Assembly: GCA_003996215.1 (NCBI GenBank)
Contig: QJPP01001625.1
Span: 186,001-250,000 of the forward strand
Length of the DNA: 64,000 bases
Source of the DNA: Jaltomata sinuosa
Taxonomy: Eukaryota; Streptophyta; Magnoliopsida; Solanales; Solanaceae
Direction: 5' to 3'
This document shows, piece after piece, positions 1 to 12,334 of the stretch. The notes beneath the pieces were generated by a model. That model made no database searches, had not been told where the DNA came from, and saw only the letters and a list, made by a program, of their open reading frames with translations. The translations under genes were made by a program, and so were the position numbers. Numbering within the stretch: position 1 is the stretch's first letter; every line of letters begins with the position of its first letter.

Positions 1-1015
1 AATGGTCTTTATTCAAGCAAAATGGGTTCAACTCAAACCAGCCAATTCAAGCTTGGGAAAGTCATAATATATCTAGCTTAGACTCTTAAATGGGTGTTTT
101 TCGGCAATTGAGCTATTTATAGCCTCAATCTAGATGGAAATCACAAGTTCCCACTATTGAATTCTCATCTGAAATCATGAACTTCTCTTTCAGGCAAGGA
201 CACAACCAAGTAGACTCAACCAATGTTTGCAACTATCAATTTTATAGTTAAAACATGGAGAATTCAATAGACCCATATCAATTTAGCAGTTATAAACACA
301 ATTAAGCAAGACCCATACCCAAATTCAAATATACATCATACACATACCCCTAGACAGGGAAATTAGCCACTCATACTAAGGAAATAAGAAATTATACCAA
401 ATGGGTAATTAAAACTTCCATTCATATGTAAGGCAATATAAAAAATCCAAGCTCAATTAGTACAAAAATGGTGGATTCTCAAGGTAGAAGATGAGAAATA
501 TCAAGTGACTCACTATCTTCCTTGAAAACCTCTCTTTATGGAAAACTATTCAATATTGTGTCAAAAACTATCAGGTACACACCCTAAAAAGGGTTTTAGA
601 AGTTTCCTAAAACATCACTTGAAAGTTGAAAAAACTTCCCCTCTGGCGTGGTGCGACGCGACGTGCGACACGATGTGTGACATGACATGCAGTTGCACCA
701 TATGTTGTGTACACCGCACAACTTTACTCTAGCCAACCAGTAACTTTAGTAGTTTTTGGGTAGGTGCGGTTTGCACCAGTTGTTGTGCGTATCACACGAT
801 GGCCGCACCTCTCGGAAGATTCTTCTTCTCTTTTGATCACCTTCACACTTCAACTCTTTTTGTGCTCTTTTGGGTCTAATTTCTTGTTTTCTACTTTTGG
901 CCAAGAGTATCTGTAATTGCATCAATAAAGGCAATAAGTACCTCTAAATAATATAAAAATATGGCAATAATTCATGAATAAAGGCTCAATAGGTTGGTAT
1001 ATTACCAACTTATTA
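1..1015 (-). repeat. Partial Athila-type LTR (5' part), cut by window edge
   Basis: The reverse complement aligns by eye with the LTR of the element at 17342-27303. It shares the start (TAATAAG here, TGATAAG there), the stretch around TTCATGAATTATTGC, a block of GTGCGACG/GCGCAC-like motifs (about 640-810 here) and the region reading TAGCTCA followed by CACCCATTTAAG. The LTR start lies near 1015; the rest lies left of the window. It sits in the leader region of the Athila element to its right, so it is probably a later insertion, either the end of a full element or a solo LTR. The target duplication cannot be checked. Confidence 0.7.
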
Positions 1016-1680
1016 GGGATTTGATTGTGGGAGTTAAAATATTGTGAAGTAACAGAGGGAGTTGAGGTCTTTCGATTGAGCTTGATCTCTTCTCTATTAG
1101 TCACTATTGATTAGGGAAAACAGGGAAAATTAAGAGAGAGTTGGGTCTGGTCGAGGGTATTCATTTAAATTCATATAACAAACTATAACCCTTTTTACGA
1201 TCCATGGAACCATTGATAGTTGGTTTAACAAATACTTACATATGATACACAAATCAAAGGTCTATGGTCCGTGAATAAGAATCATGAACCATCCTTCCAT
1301 CTGTGGATCTATGGTGATGCACACTATTAGTTCTAGGATTCTATGAATGACTTTACGGGCCGACCTTCAGAGGAACGGACCATCCTATCATCCATGGAAC
1401 CAACCTGAGATGTTGTAATTTTAGGATCAAAACGATGGTGGATTTCACAGACTGTAAAATGGTTTTTCAATCCGTTAAATCAACCTTAATTTCTATCCTT
1501 AGTTTTTGGTTTCCTCACCAGTTTTCCACGATGCAAAGCACATATTGTCGAGGCATTTTATGGCCTGTCATCTGGTCTATAAATGCACATGTTTTTCCAT
1601 TCTTAAACATTTTGCTTCAGGTTTTTGGTACCCTTTCACACTCAACAAACATCAATACCGTACAAAATTAAAAATAAAGT
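1016..1680 (-). other. Post-integrase leader region with family-specific repeats
   Basis: No gene is seen. On the minus strand this stretch follows the hairpin module. It holds short repeats of the type CCATGGACC/GGTCCGT and CATGGATC (about 1196-1475), followed by a pyrimidine-rich part (about 1080-1180). The same CATGGTCC/GGTCCGT words recur in this element's LTR at about 9290-9545. Position and layout match the ORF3 leader of the better preserved Athila copies in this window. Confidence 0.55.
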
Positions 1681-1688
1681 AAAAACAT

Positions 1689-1856
1689 CTTGGGTTGCTT
1701 CCCAAGCAGCGCTTGATTTAATGTCACAGTTCGATATAAATATCTTGATTACTCATACTTTACCAAGATATCCCTTGGGTTTCATCCCAAGCAGCGTCTG
1801 ATTTAACATCACAGCATGACACAGGTACTTTGATTACTTAGACTTCATCAAGGTAC
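1689..1856 (-). other. Duplicated two-hairpin post-integrase module
   Basis: There are two tandem copies. Copy one has stem 1740-1749/1762-1771 around a 12-nt loop (1750-1761), then a second stem CTTGGG/CCCAAG at 1689-1706. Copy two has stem 1825-1834/1847-1856 (9 of 10 pairs) around a 12-nt loop at 1835-1846, then CTTGGG/CCCAAG at 1774-1791. On the minus strand the loops read AAAGTATGAGTA and GAAGTCTAAGTA. The stem arms differ between copies but still pair. The sequence between the hairpins contains GTTAAATCAGACGCT-like text. The function is unknown; the placement directly 3' of integrase matches the other Athila copies. Confidence 0.7.
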
Positions 1857-2199
1857 ACCTCATCAATCAATTTTACCTCCTCAATTTCTACCAAATATGC
1901 TTGACCCACTGTCCATTTACCTTGAACTTTTTTCCTTCCAGATATTCAAGTTCAATGGAACCATATGTAAATACTTAGGTCACTTGGAACGACCTAGATC
2001 ACTTTGACTTTAACTTGTCAGGAAATAAGCAAAGTCTAGAATTGAACAGCAAAAAAATGTCCCCTGGAATGATCCCTCTTTTCAAAATCTTCTTGTGATG
2101 ATAAAGCTTCATTCTCTCTTTATATAGAGCTGCACTCTCATATGCTCAAAGTCTAAACTCATTCAATTAATCAAACTTTAAGTTAGTGTCTTCACTACA

Positions 2200-3190
2200 G
2201 TTTGAGTTCAACTTTTTCAATCTCAACTGGCAAATGACACATCTTCTAAAACACGAATTGATAAGGATACATCCCTATAAGAGTCTTAAAATGAGTCTGA
2301 TAATCCCAAAGAGTGTCATCCAACTTCTACGGGACCAATTGTTATGTTTGCATTCAGAGTGTTAGCTAAAAAGATCTTTATCTCCCAGTTACAGACCTTC
2401 ACTTGTCGACTGGTCTAAGGGTTATAAGGAGTGGAAACCTTGTTCTTAACCCTATACTTGTCCAACAATGCACCCAACAAGTGGTTGCATAAGTAAGAAC
2501 CCCCATCACTAATTATAGCTAACGGAGTGCCAAACCTTGGGAAAATATTCTTTTTCAGTAACACTCCTTCCTTCATTATTGGGAATCGCTATGTATTTCA
2601 CCCACTTAGACACATAATCAATGGCTACCAAGTTTTAATTCTAGCCATATGATCTAACAAAGTGGCCCATGAAGTCTATCCCCCACACATCAAGTAATTC
2701 TACCTCTAGAATTGGGTTTATTAGCAGCTCATTCTTTCTAGATACACCGCCATGTCCTTTGCACAGATCACATAATTCCACAAAGTCATAAGCATTTTGA
2801 TTGATGGTGGGCCAATAGTACCCACTCTGAAGAATTTTCTATGTTGTCCAAATGGCACTATGATGTCCTCCTATAGGGGAGGAGTGATATGCCTCCAGAA
2901 TATTCATCATCTTCACCTCAAGCACACATCTCTAGATCATATTATTGGCACAAATTTAAAATAAAAATGGCTCATCCCAGTAAAATTTCCTCACATCATG
3001 AAGGAACTTCCTTTTCTGATGGAAGTTCAAGTTATCATGCATCAAATCACTAACTAGAAAATTTGCATAATCAACAAACCAAGAAATCAGATCATGAGAG
3101 GCTGCCAATACTTGCTTATTAGTGAAGGATTCATTAATTTCCAATCCACCTTTACGCCTCAGTTTTTCTTCTAACCTTGACAAGTGATCT
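2200..3190 (-). pseudogene. Athila integrase pseudogene
   Basis: Frames on the minus strand read like an Athila integrase core: a segment with VSKWVKYIAIPNNEG, then ISDGGSYLCN holding the second catalytic Asp, then a segment where the expected GQVEVSN is RQVKVCN, so the catalytic Glu is Lys. The upstream end (about 2956-3183) is a 75-aa open stretch ending in FYWDEPFLF, matching the region before the integrase zinc-binding domain. Stops and frameshifts are frequent, so no protein can be made. It is followed by the hairpin module at 1689-1856. Confidence 0.75.
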
Positions 3191-3279
3191 GCAACCTAGT
3201 TTTAAGTACCTTTCCGGTCTTAAACCTCAAAATTAAAATCTTGTAACAAAAGCACCCATCTAATCAACCATGGCTTTGA

Positions 3280-4600
3280 ATCTTTCTTAGACATGAGGTA
3301 CTAAATCATTTCATGGTCAGTGTAAACAATGAACTTATATCTCAACAAGTTAGGTCAACTTTTCTAACGCATACACCACCACCAATAACTCTTGATCAGT
3401 CATAGTATAGTGCTTCTGGGCTATATTCAAAGCTTTGTTGGCATAGTAGAACAGATGGAAGATTTGTTTTCTTCTTTGGCGAAGAATTGCACCTTGATCT
3501 ACCTCACTTGTGTCATATATCAGCTCAAAAGGTTTGGACCAATGCAGTGCACTAATAATAGAAGCTGAGGTAAGCTTTTATTTACGGCATTCAAATGCCT
3601 TAAAATATGCATCATCAAACATAAAATTTGTCTCTTTCTCTAGCAACTTACAACAGGGATTTACAATCTCTTAAAAGTCTTTGATAAATCGGTGGTAGAA
3701 CCAAGCATGCGAAAGAAAACTACAAACACCCTTCACCATAATCGGAGGAGGTAGCTTGGAAATGACTTTGATCTTAGATTTGTCTACCTCTATCCCCTTT
3801 TCAGAGATTGTATGATCCAACACAATCCCTTCTTTTAATATAATATGGAATTTTTCCAAGTTTAAGACAAGATTTATTTCCTTATCTTGTTTCAACACTT
3901 TTTCTAGGTAAGCTACGCCATTTTAAAAAGAGTTACCAATTACTAATAAATTATCCATGAAGATCTCAATTTTGTCCTCAACCATGTTTGAGATTATAGA
4001 CATCATACACCTCTAAAAAGTGGTAGGTGTATTGTATAGATCAAAGGGCATCTTCTTGAAAGCAAAATTCCCATAAGGACAAGTGAAATTGGTCTTCTCT
4101 TGATCTTCTGGAGCAATAGAGATTTGTTTACAGACTGAATAACCATCAAGAAAATAGTACCACGCTCTACTTGTGAGTCTATCAAGCATCTGGTCCATGA
4201 ATGCCATAGGGAAGTGGTCCTTCTTGGTCTAGAAATTTAACTTCCTATAGTTCATACACACTCGCGAACCTATAATTGTGTTCATAAGGATCAATTAATT
4301 CTTATTATTAGGGACAACGGTCATCCCACCTTTCTTCAGCACACATTAGACTTAACGTACCCACTTGCTGTCAGAGTTGGGATAAACAACACCTCAACCA
4401 CTTTATTATTTCCTTCTTCACAACTTCTTGCATAGGAGGATTCAGCTTCTTTTGGTATTCAATGCTAGGAATACAATCTTCCTCTAGCTGAATCTTATGT
4501 GAGCAATTACCCGAAGGGATCCCAATAAAATCCACCATGGTCCAACCAATGGCCTTTTTGTACAACTCCAAGATAGACACCAAGGACTTCACCTTCTATT
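3280..4600 (-). pseudogene. Athila reverse transcriptase and RNase H pseudogene
   Basis: RT signatures on the minus strand include a segment with QEVVKKEIIKWL (about 4400), the finger/palm block YYFLDGYS followed by EDQEKTNFTCPYG (about 4090-4150), and IFMDN, where the family has the catalytic FMDD box, so the second Asp is Asn. The thumb/connection region (3671-3898) has KEGIVLDH and GVCSFLSHAWFYHRFIKDF. RNase H follows near 3390-3560 with YDTSEVDQGA in place of a DAS-type motif and HYTMTDQELL. Many stops interrupt it. It lies in normal pol order upstream of integrase. Confidence 0.85.
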
Positions 4601-4689
4601 CAAGTAAACATTCCAAAACAATCACAGACAAGGTATCATGCGGCCCCAAAAATACATATTGTAGATAGGCTGGAAGCGGCTTGAGTTCT

Positions 4690-5420
4690 AGAACTGGTGG
4701 TCCTTAATGGATGGCTAAGCTAGAGGGGTCTCATGATTCTTCAGATTGAGGTATAACTTCTTAGGAGTATTAACCATCTCCTCATAGTCTTTCATGTCCT
4801 TGGTATAAAAGTTCATGATCACGGAAGCCAAACTCTCAACTACAAACTTTTCCTCGACTGATATGTCAAACACATCATCAATAGTGTCAATTACAAAAAT
4901 AACATTCATATCCATTGGCTGCTTCATGAATCTGCAAATTTTGAACACAACCTCTTCATCATTCAACCTAAACCTCAACTCACCACACTTTACATCCACA
5001 AGAGCTCACCTAGTGGCCAAGAATGGTCACCCTAAGATGATTGGGACTTCAAAGTCTACCTCACAATGCATGATGAAACAATTTTCTGGGAAGAAAAAAA
5101 TTGTCACCTTCACCAACACATCATATAATATCCCAACTAGAGACTTACTGGTCTCTTCAGTATAAACCTTTATAACTGCTAGCTTGTCAACATTAGCCAA
5201 CTCCTTCTTTTCCTCTATATCACCAACTACTACCCAAGAGTCTATAATGACCTTTTTTTTTCCTAATCTTCAACAATCTCTTCTGCCTTATCAACCATCA
5301 CCTTACCACATTGCGTAGTAACTGTCATGCATTGACTATCATTTTTCATATTAGGTATGGTCTCATATGGCAGTGTACCTCTCTGTCATAGATTTAGGGC
5401 TACTGAGATCTGATTCATTT
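4690..5420 (-). pseudogene. Athila aspartic protease region, pseudogene
   Basis: The minus-strand reading includes LVGILYDVLVKV followed by text resembling VPIILG.PFLATR, then DVKCGELRFRLNDEEVVF (4715-4999). That is the conserved back half of the Athila protease and its link to RT. The active-site half (a DLGAS-type motif) is not recognisable, and stops separate the pieces. On the gag side (5240-5480) the frame with NQIVNSHATFIKQLEQQM belongs to the coiled gag tail. Identification rests on similarity to the better preserved copy at 34610-35060. Confidence 0.7.
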
Positions 5421-5482
5421 GTTGCTCCAACTGCTTGATGAAAGTAGCATGAGAGTTTACTATTTGATTCACACTCGATAAG

Positions 5483-6898
5483 TCATGTATTGGGATTTCC
5501 TGGCACTTTCGGTGCTTTTTAATGAATGTTTTTGATAGTTCTTAGGTATGTTTTGTTAGATTGTCACATTTGCAGAGAAATAGGTTATAGATGCAAAAGT
5601 TATAATTTTAGATTAAAATAGTGAAGTAATGAGTCATGGAGTGAATGATGAATTGTGAGAAAACTCATGGAGTGAATAACGAATCGTGAAAGTGAATCAT
5701 GGGCTAAGTTGAAGAAAAATTTAAGTCTCGACTGCTTACGGAAGAAGAAATGAGGCAGCATCTAGATGATGAGCCATCAAGCCAAGTCTTGAATTTTCTC
5801 AAAAAATTATAGGGTGTGTCATGAATCATCACCCCATGTAATGGGATCAAGTCTGAACAATGAAGAAAAAGCTGAGTGAACCTGACGAATGACAGTGACG
5901 AACCATCTCACCATTGATGAGTCATGGGATGCATCGTACCCAAGTTTTCTAGTTTGTTTTAGGATTTAGTTTTTTATGTCTATAAATACTTTCCTTAGGG
6001 TTTCTTTTATTTGTAACTCATTATTTTTGATTTGTTACATACATTTAAGAGCTAAGAAAACACACTGATCTTTGCTCTTGGTTTTCTTGGTTATTTTGAT
6101 ACTATTTTTTGACTAATTCTTGGATAATACAATTGAGTTTTCACTACTCATCTCTTGTAAGTTAATCTTCATGAATTCTTATATGTCTTTAGCTTTTATT
6201 ACTGCAAGCATGAGTAGCTAAACACCATAACTAGGGTTGTGAGAACAATGATGGATTAACTAACATAGGTTAAATAAAGTAGTGATTCTTGAATGATGAA
6301 TTTGCATGTATTGTTTATCTCTTTGCTTTGATTGCTTTTTAGCGGTTGAACACGTTAAAACTCACCATAAATCTTAATTTTCTTAATAAAAAAAGTAAAG
6401 GTTAGGAAAATAGATCAACAATAGAGATTTGAGGTTTCTATTCCTCATCTGATAATTTGAGCTCTCACGAAAATATCAGTTTGAAACCATTGACAAAGCT
6501 TAATACTTAAACACTTGAAGACCGAAAGGATTTCAAGTGACATTCTTGTAATTGGGTCAAAGGACTTTAGTTGAATCTTAGTTAATCAATTTTTTATGTA
6601 AATTATCAGAATTGATCACTTGTAAAGTAAACCTACTAATTTATAAAATCATGGGAACACAGTACTAGTTTCTTCTCACGATTTGATTACAATAATAATA
6701 AGGTCGCATACAATTGGTTACTGAATTACTTTTACTTTTCATGTTAACCCCCCTGAAATAAAGATTACTAGCTGGATAACCATTATTAACATATTTCTCA
6801 CCATACTATTTGTGGGATTTGACTCCAACCTTTTTTGGATTTTATATTTAAAAGCAACTACTTTATATCTCTTTTAGAGATGTAATTTGGGCGTATCA
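5483..6898 (+). repeat. Solo Athila-type LTR inserted in gag
   Basis: It starts TCATGTATTGGG, a one-base variant of the TGATGTG start of the 42550 LTR. The next bases (CACTTTCGGTGCTTTTT) align with CACTTTCGACTCCTTTTT there. It ends GGGCGTATCA, like other Athila LTR ends. Flanks are ATAAG (5478-5482) and ATAAA (6899-6903), a target duplication with one change. A TATA box lies at 5981-5988, and a GATGAGTCATGG-type repeat cluster precedes it (about 5625-5935). The host gag frame resumes on either side, so this is a solo LTR left by LTR-LTR recombination. Confidence 0.85.
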
Positions 6899-8215
6899 AT
6901 AAATCACCCCAAATTTCTTTGATTCCAGAATCAGTGGACTCAGATCTAGTAAGCAACTTTTTCAGCATCTCTTCCACTTTTGACCCAGCAGGGTCATTAG
7001 CTAATGACTTGGTTTTTCTTCCCGTAGGAGGAACAAATATGCCACTTTGATTATTTCTGTAGCCGTCTTTATCTCTCCAGTTGCCTTGATATCTATCACA
7101 CCTCTCATAGTTGTTATCTCGGTAATAGATCCAACCTTTATTATCTTGATCCTGATTCCAAGACTCTAGATTATACCCTTGAGTGTTAGGACGGGAACCC
7201 ATGGCCTAATTTTCCATATAATTTAGACTCTTCCTTAAAGTCTGAACAATAGTCTTCTTGTCGAGGCGCCTTACCCAGAGAACCTACAACATTGACTTTC
7301 TGAGTATTGACCCTCATGAAATGCCTGGTGATCAGATTCATTTGTATCTCTAGTGTTCCATGCTTTATTTGTCTTCGTCAGTTTGTCAAGGAACTCACTA
7401 GCCTATGTAAAAGTGTGTTGCATCATAGTACCTTCCATAATGTTGTCAGCCACCGAATTATTTACGGTATCCAGCGACCTATAGAAAATATCAAGGAGCA
7501 CCTGATTAGGAAATTTATGATTCAAGCATTATTTGATCTTCTTGTTAAACCTTAACCATGCTTCTTGCATTTCTTCTCCTTGGAGTTGTCTGAAGTTATT
7601 GATCTCATCTCTGAATTTCAACATCTGGGATGGTGGAAAGACGCTTTTGAGAAATGCCTCTGTCAGTTCAGTCCAAGTAGTAATTGACTCACAATAGGAA
7701 GAGTTTGAGTATGATAGCCTCCAAAGACACACCTGACAACATGTATGCTTTACAGACTCCTATGAAGTTCAACAGATATTGAATTGGATCCTCACTTGGT
7801 AGACCCCCAGATGTTCCCTTCAATGTCAGTATATGTAACATGGTATTTATAACATCAAACTTGGCATTTCCACTAAGTTAAGGCAACACAATAGCACTTG
7901 CAAACCCTGTCAGCTCCAAATTGACATTATTTTCTGGTTGTACATTTCGCAAAGGCTGTCGGTGTTGATGAACTCCCCTTAGAGAAAAACCTCTTGGATT
8001 TCATGCAAGAGCAGATGCAACAACAACAAGTCATTTATTTTCAACCTCAGCAGTATGACGTGGTTCTTAGCTTCAACTGCAGTGGCATCAGCTATATAAG
8101 GATCGGTTATAGCAGCAGGTGCAGCGATAATAGTAGCAGTGGAAGAGACAGTAGCAACAGTGCATTGAGCCTAAGTTAGCTCAATAACCTCAAAGAATCC
8201 CTGGTTATTTGCCAT
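6899..8215 (-). pseudogene. Athila gag pseudogene
   Basis: The likely start is ATG at 8215 (MANNQGFF). The capsid core lies at 7529-7732 with WTELTEAFLKSVFPPSQ and EINNFRQLQGEEMQEAW, the typical retrotransposon gag core. A basic Arg/Asp/Tyr-rich stretch (6858-7202, YRDNNYERCDRYQGNW) follows, then a coiled region that continues beyond the solo LTR at about 5250-5480 (IKQLEQQM). Frameshifts and stops occur throughout. Capsid-like proteins of this family package the element RNA in the cytoplasm. Confidence 0.8.
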
Positions 8216-8309
8216 TACTCCTGTGAAAAAACAACAAAAACATTGTAAAATAAGAAATATGGACTACATGTAGAATAAAACACTAAAAGACAACTTCGAA
8301 ATTGTATTA

Positions 8310-8325
8310 CCCAACAATGGCACCA
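8310..8325 (-). other. tRNA-Asp-type primer-binding site
   Basis: On the minus strand, a few bases after the LTR end, the sequence is TGGTGCCATTGTTGGG. This is a decayed version of TGGCGCCGTTGCCGGGG, the complement of the 3' end of plant tRNA-Asp, which primes Athila reverse transcription. It fixes the direction of the element and the inner end of its 5' LTR. Confidence 0.75.
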
Positions 8326-8330
8326 AAATT

Positions 8331-9590
8331 TGATATGCCCAAATTACACCTCCAAAAAAATATAAAGCTGTCGTTGTCAAATATAGAACCCAAACAAGGT
8401 TGGGGTCAAATCCTATAGGGAATATGGTAAGAAATACATCAATAGTTGTTATTCAACTAGTAGTCGATATTTCGAGGAGGTTTAACATAAAAAGCAAAAG
8501 TATTTAAAGTTTGGAGTTGCCAGTAACCAATGTATAAGAACGTCTTTTGTTGTATTCAATATGTGAGAAGAAACTAGGAATGTATTCTCCATGATTTCAT
8601 AACTCCCATAGGTCTATTTTAAAAGTGATCTATCCACGTGTTATACATGCAAAATTGACAATTAAGGTTCACCTAAAGTCTTTTGATCCAAATAGATGAA
8701 TGTCACTCTAAATCCTTTCATCCTTTGAATGTTTAGTTATATTAGTTTTAGATTGACTTTCTTTGTGAAAGCTCAAGTCATTAAATGAGGGTTAGAAACC
8801 TCAAATATCCATTGTTAATCCATTTTCCTAATCTCTACTTTTTTTATCAAGCAAGTTAAGATTTATGGCAAGTTCTATGTTTGCAATCGCTAAAAAGCAA
8901 TCATAGTAAAGGAATTAACAATACATGCATATTCACTATTCAAGACTCACAATTATATTCAACCTTTGTTCGTTATTTCATCATGGTTTGTACAATCCTA
9001 ACTATGGTGTACAGCTACTCGTGCTTGCTAGAATCATATCAAAAGATGTTGAAGAAGTCATAGTAATCAACTTACAAGAGAAGCATAATGAAAATGAAAT
9101 TGTATTATCCAAGTAATAATCCAAAAACGTAGCAAAAATATACAAGAACCAAGAACAAATCAACTATGGCATTTCTCTATTCCAAGCGTGGGTAAAAAAT
9201 GCGTGATAACATGCAACTTTAAAAATAAACCCCAAAAAAAGTATTTATAGACATTAAATCATATACTAAACAAACTAGAAAAACTTGGTTGCGTCAGCAT
9301 TCCATGGTCTATCATTTGGAACTACGGTCCATGGTCTTCTAAAGTCAACTTTCCTTGTACTCAGTCAAGCCTAGAACTACAGCTTCCTATAAGTCAATCT
9401 ATGGTCTGTCAGTTTGAATTATGATCCGTAACTTGAACCGTGGTTTTGATACTTACAATGCTTCTTTTCATATCCATCAATGAGTGACAGGATAGACCCA
9501 TGAACTGGTTTCAAGGTCCGTAAAAAGGCATTAAAATGAAGCTTCAATTTTCACCTATGCAGGACCTAATCTATAAATAATTGGATGAGT
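8331..9590 (-). repeat. 5' LTR of the minus-strand Athila element
   Basis: On the minus strand it ends ...GGGCATATCA just before the PBS. It contains the terminal CCCAA/TTGGG hairpin seen near the end of all Athila LTRs here (8389-8404), a TATA box (9242-9249) and the family repeat cluster with CATGGTCC/GGTCCGT words (9290-9545) upstream of it. The start (TGATGTG-like) is not recognisable, so the distal end is truncated or too diverged; 9590 is an estimate. Confidence 0.65.
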
Positions 9591-10010
9591 CCATCCTTTG
9601 ACCCCTACCCCAACCCCAACTCCAACCCCGACTACAAAATTGACCCCAACCTCTAATATGACCCTAGTCTACCATCATCCACCAAAGCCACTAAAGAAAG
9701 TGCAAGACAAATAGGGATATGCTAACAAAACCAACTAATCTACATTCCACAACTACAATATAGGAAATGCAAACATGAAACATGGTACGGGCACTAATTA
9801 AGGCTTTAGTTATGCAACAGAACTTCCACAAAACAACCCAAAAAAATCGATGGCTAAGATACACTATTTCAATTTGGGAAAAATGGTACAAAACCATGAT
9901 AATCAAGAACAAAATAATCAAGGAACAACAATACCAAACATGATTTACTAGGCTGGAAAAAAGGGAATATGGCAGGAAAGCAAATATACCAAGTATACAA
10001 AATGGAGAAG
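9590..10010. other. Unassigned spacer, C-rich then A-rich
   Basis: There is no convincing gene. It begins with a C-rich run of CCCCAACCCCAACTCC-like text (about 9600-9640) and then A-rich sequence. A 117-codon minus-strand open frame (9691-10044) is hydrophobic, overlaps the neighbouring LTR and has no recognisable domain. The stretch separates an Athila LTR from a chromovirus LTR and may be older host or transposon sequence. Confidence 0.4.
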
Positions 10011-10938
10011 TGTCATGACGCAAATCGCCACGAGTGAAACCCACCTAAAAACCCCATATGAGCGAACCCATTATCAACCCAAAACTCAGTGAATCTAATA
10101 GCTCAAAATGAATTGCATTAAAATAAACTATCATTCACAACCCTAAATTCTAAAACAATAAGGTTTTGCGAAAATAGCCCTAGAAACTGAAATTCATCGT
10201 ATCAAAACATATACCAATGTCAAAAAATGGGGATGCAACCCTAAAGATAGATAGTTAAGTCCAAAACAAATGGACTAATACTAAACTAGAAGAAACCATG
10301 GTAGCCTGAAGGAATAGCTCACCCTTGGAATCTTGAATCGCTGGGACTATATCTGAGGTCACGTAGAAGCTGCTGGAATATGTCCTGTACTCACAAAAGG
10401 AAAGAAAGTGCATAATCAGTACACAACCACAGTGTATTAGTAGGATCACTGGCTAGCTCCAATAGAAAACATATGAACAATAAACAAGAACTGAGTAAAG
10501 CATTACAAACATGTAAAACAACCAGTAATATATTTCCAGACTCTTAGCCTACCTTCTAACTTATCAACCATATGAAACAGGTTCAACAACTATTTAAACA
10601 ATGAACAATAACAATAACACTTACCCTTTTTATGTCACCAGGACCAACTAAAGGTGCTTAGACCAACACCTAAGCGTTAACATGCAATGCTCGATCCACC
10701 CAAAGACCAACCCCATATTTTAGTGTAACAACCCAGCCTCTCAAGGATCAATATACACATTCACAATTTCAACAACCAACCCAGTCCACTCATGGAACCA
10801 TCGACAAAATACAATCAACAATGTATACTTAAACTCATACCAAGCGTGGTACCCGAGCCAACTAATATAGAACCTGTACTAGGCGTGATACCTGAGCCAA
10901 CAGTTAGTATCCCATACCATGCATAGTACCCGAGCCAA

Positions 10939-10992
<54 letters not shown>

Positions 10993-12258
10993 ATATCAAG
11001 TGTGGTACCCGAGCAAACCGAATGTCACACAAAATCAAACAATCAATAATTAAATGAACAGAAACACACTTGTAACTCCAACAAGCAATAAAACCAAGTT
11101 TATTTCACATAATTGGCACCCAAATACTTAGACATTCAGAACTTCATTCCCTAAGCATGCAAGCACATACATCACTAAGCTAAAGTTACATGTACACACA
11201 TTGCATTTGGAAAGACAATAACTATCACCTACCTCGAATAGCTTGAAAACTCTACTGGGCCGGAGCCTTTCTGTTTTCCAAAACTTTTGCTTGTTCTTAG
11301 TCTAACAATGATTACAAAATATACCAAAATCAGTCCAATGGCCTAAAATCACCCGGATTGTACTCAATCCTTGTCCTTAGGCCAACACGTGATCATTTCA
11401 CCCATCTCGGGATTTCTCACCATTAATTCACCTAAAAGGTAACATTTAAAGATTACATTAAGCAAATAACATTGAGTTAGTCAAGAATAGGTGATAATAA
11501 TCATAACCCTAAAATTCTAAACCTAGAATTCCCCTTTTTCCATCGGATTCTATCATTCTAGGTCAATACAAACCTTCCCCCAAGCTTGAGATTATAGTTT
11601 CTAACATCCAGGAATTGAAATACGGAAACGGGGAGCGAAAATCTTACCTTTTTGACAGAGTTTGGTGGAAAATCAATGAAAATTGCCTCCATTCGCCTAT
11701 GCCCTTCCCCAAAATATTCTTGAGAATTTATGAACATTTTTGGGGAAGTTTCAGCATTTACCCCAACTTATTCTGCTATAGCAATTTGTACACTGCTATA
11801 GCACTGCTGCTTTAGTGAAATTGACCGCTATAGCAGTGCTGACCGGCGTTGACTTCCGCTATAGTGAGAATTTATTTGCTATAGCAGTAGTCGATGTAGT
11901 ACAGTGTCAACCGCTATAGAGGTTGATATGGAACAAATCCTCATAAAATCCCCGCAAAAGTGTCCATTTTACAATGTACCTCAAATCCTGATGTTCTGAA
12001 ACAATCCTTTCACGTCAACCTTGATACTGGGAGTTCTACTTGCCCAAATTTATTTCTGAAAAGTCCCCTAGAGTCCTTAATGTCTTAGCTAATGGAAAAA
12101 CTAGATCAACATAATATACACTACCTAATACTCACCCGTTCATAAACTATATGAGACTAGCCTAGCCAAAAAATTTCAACTCCCAAACGCTGAAGTTTTC
12201 TAACTCGAAATTTAGCATGAAAAGTTCACTCATAACGACGGAACATGTCATTATAACA
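10011..12258 (-). repeat. 3' LTR of the minus-strand chromovirus
   Basis: The inner part (10011-10340) matches 15943-16272, the 5' LTR remnant: both begin TGTCA on the plus strand and share CACCCACC...AAACCCC and AAACTATCATTCACAACCC. The proposed start on the minus strand is TGTTATAATGACATG at 12258, just after the chromodomain. The LTR carries a (TA)n tract, a short degenerate tandem repeat (about 10850-11030) and CGCTATAGCAGTG-type repeats (about 11770-11930). The outer boundary is an estimate. Confidence 0.7.
10942..10989. repeat. (TA)n microsatellite
   Basis: About 24 uninterrupted TA units. It lies inside a degenerate tandem repeat whose unit includes GTACCCGAGCCAAC (three or four copies, about 10850-11030), so the TA expansion occurred inside one unit of the LTR repeat. 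Confidence 0.95.
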
Positions 12259-12334
12259 GATACCAATTTACCCATCGTTCATCCATGAATGACCAAACCC
12301 AAAAAAGGTGATTTAAAAGGAGAAGAGTAGTACC

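Larger units (their letters stand above)
1016..9590 (-). mobile_element. Decayed Athila-type Ty3/gypsy retrotransposon
   Basis: Read on the minus strand the order is 5' LTR (about 9590 to 8331), tRNA-Asp-like PBS, gag, protease, RT, RNase H, integrase, a duplicated two-hairpin module and a leader region, the usual Athila order. Every coding part has stops and frameshifts. A + strand solo LTR interrupts gag. The ORF3 expected after the leader is not in the window because another LTR (1-1015) begins there. The outer end of the 5' LTR is diffuse, so 9590 is approximate. Catalytic positions are mutated in RT and integrase, so the element is dead. Confidence 0.85.

Noticed and set aside
9691..10044. 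117-codon minus-strand hydrophobic ORF
   Set aside because: It overlaps the end of a chromovirus LTR, has no recognisable domain, and its hydrophobicity follows from A-rich sequence read in antisense.
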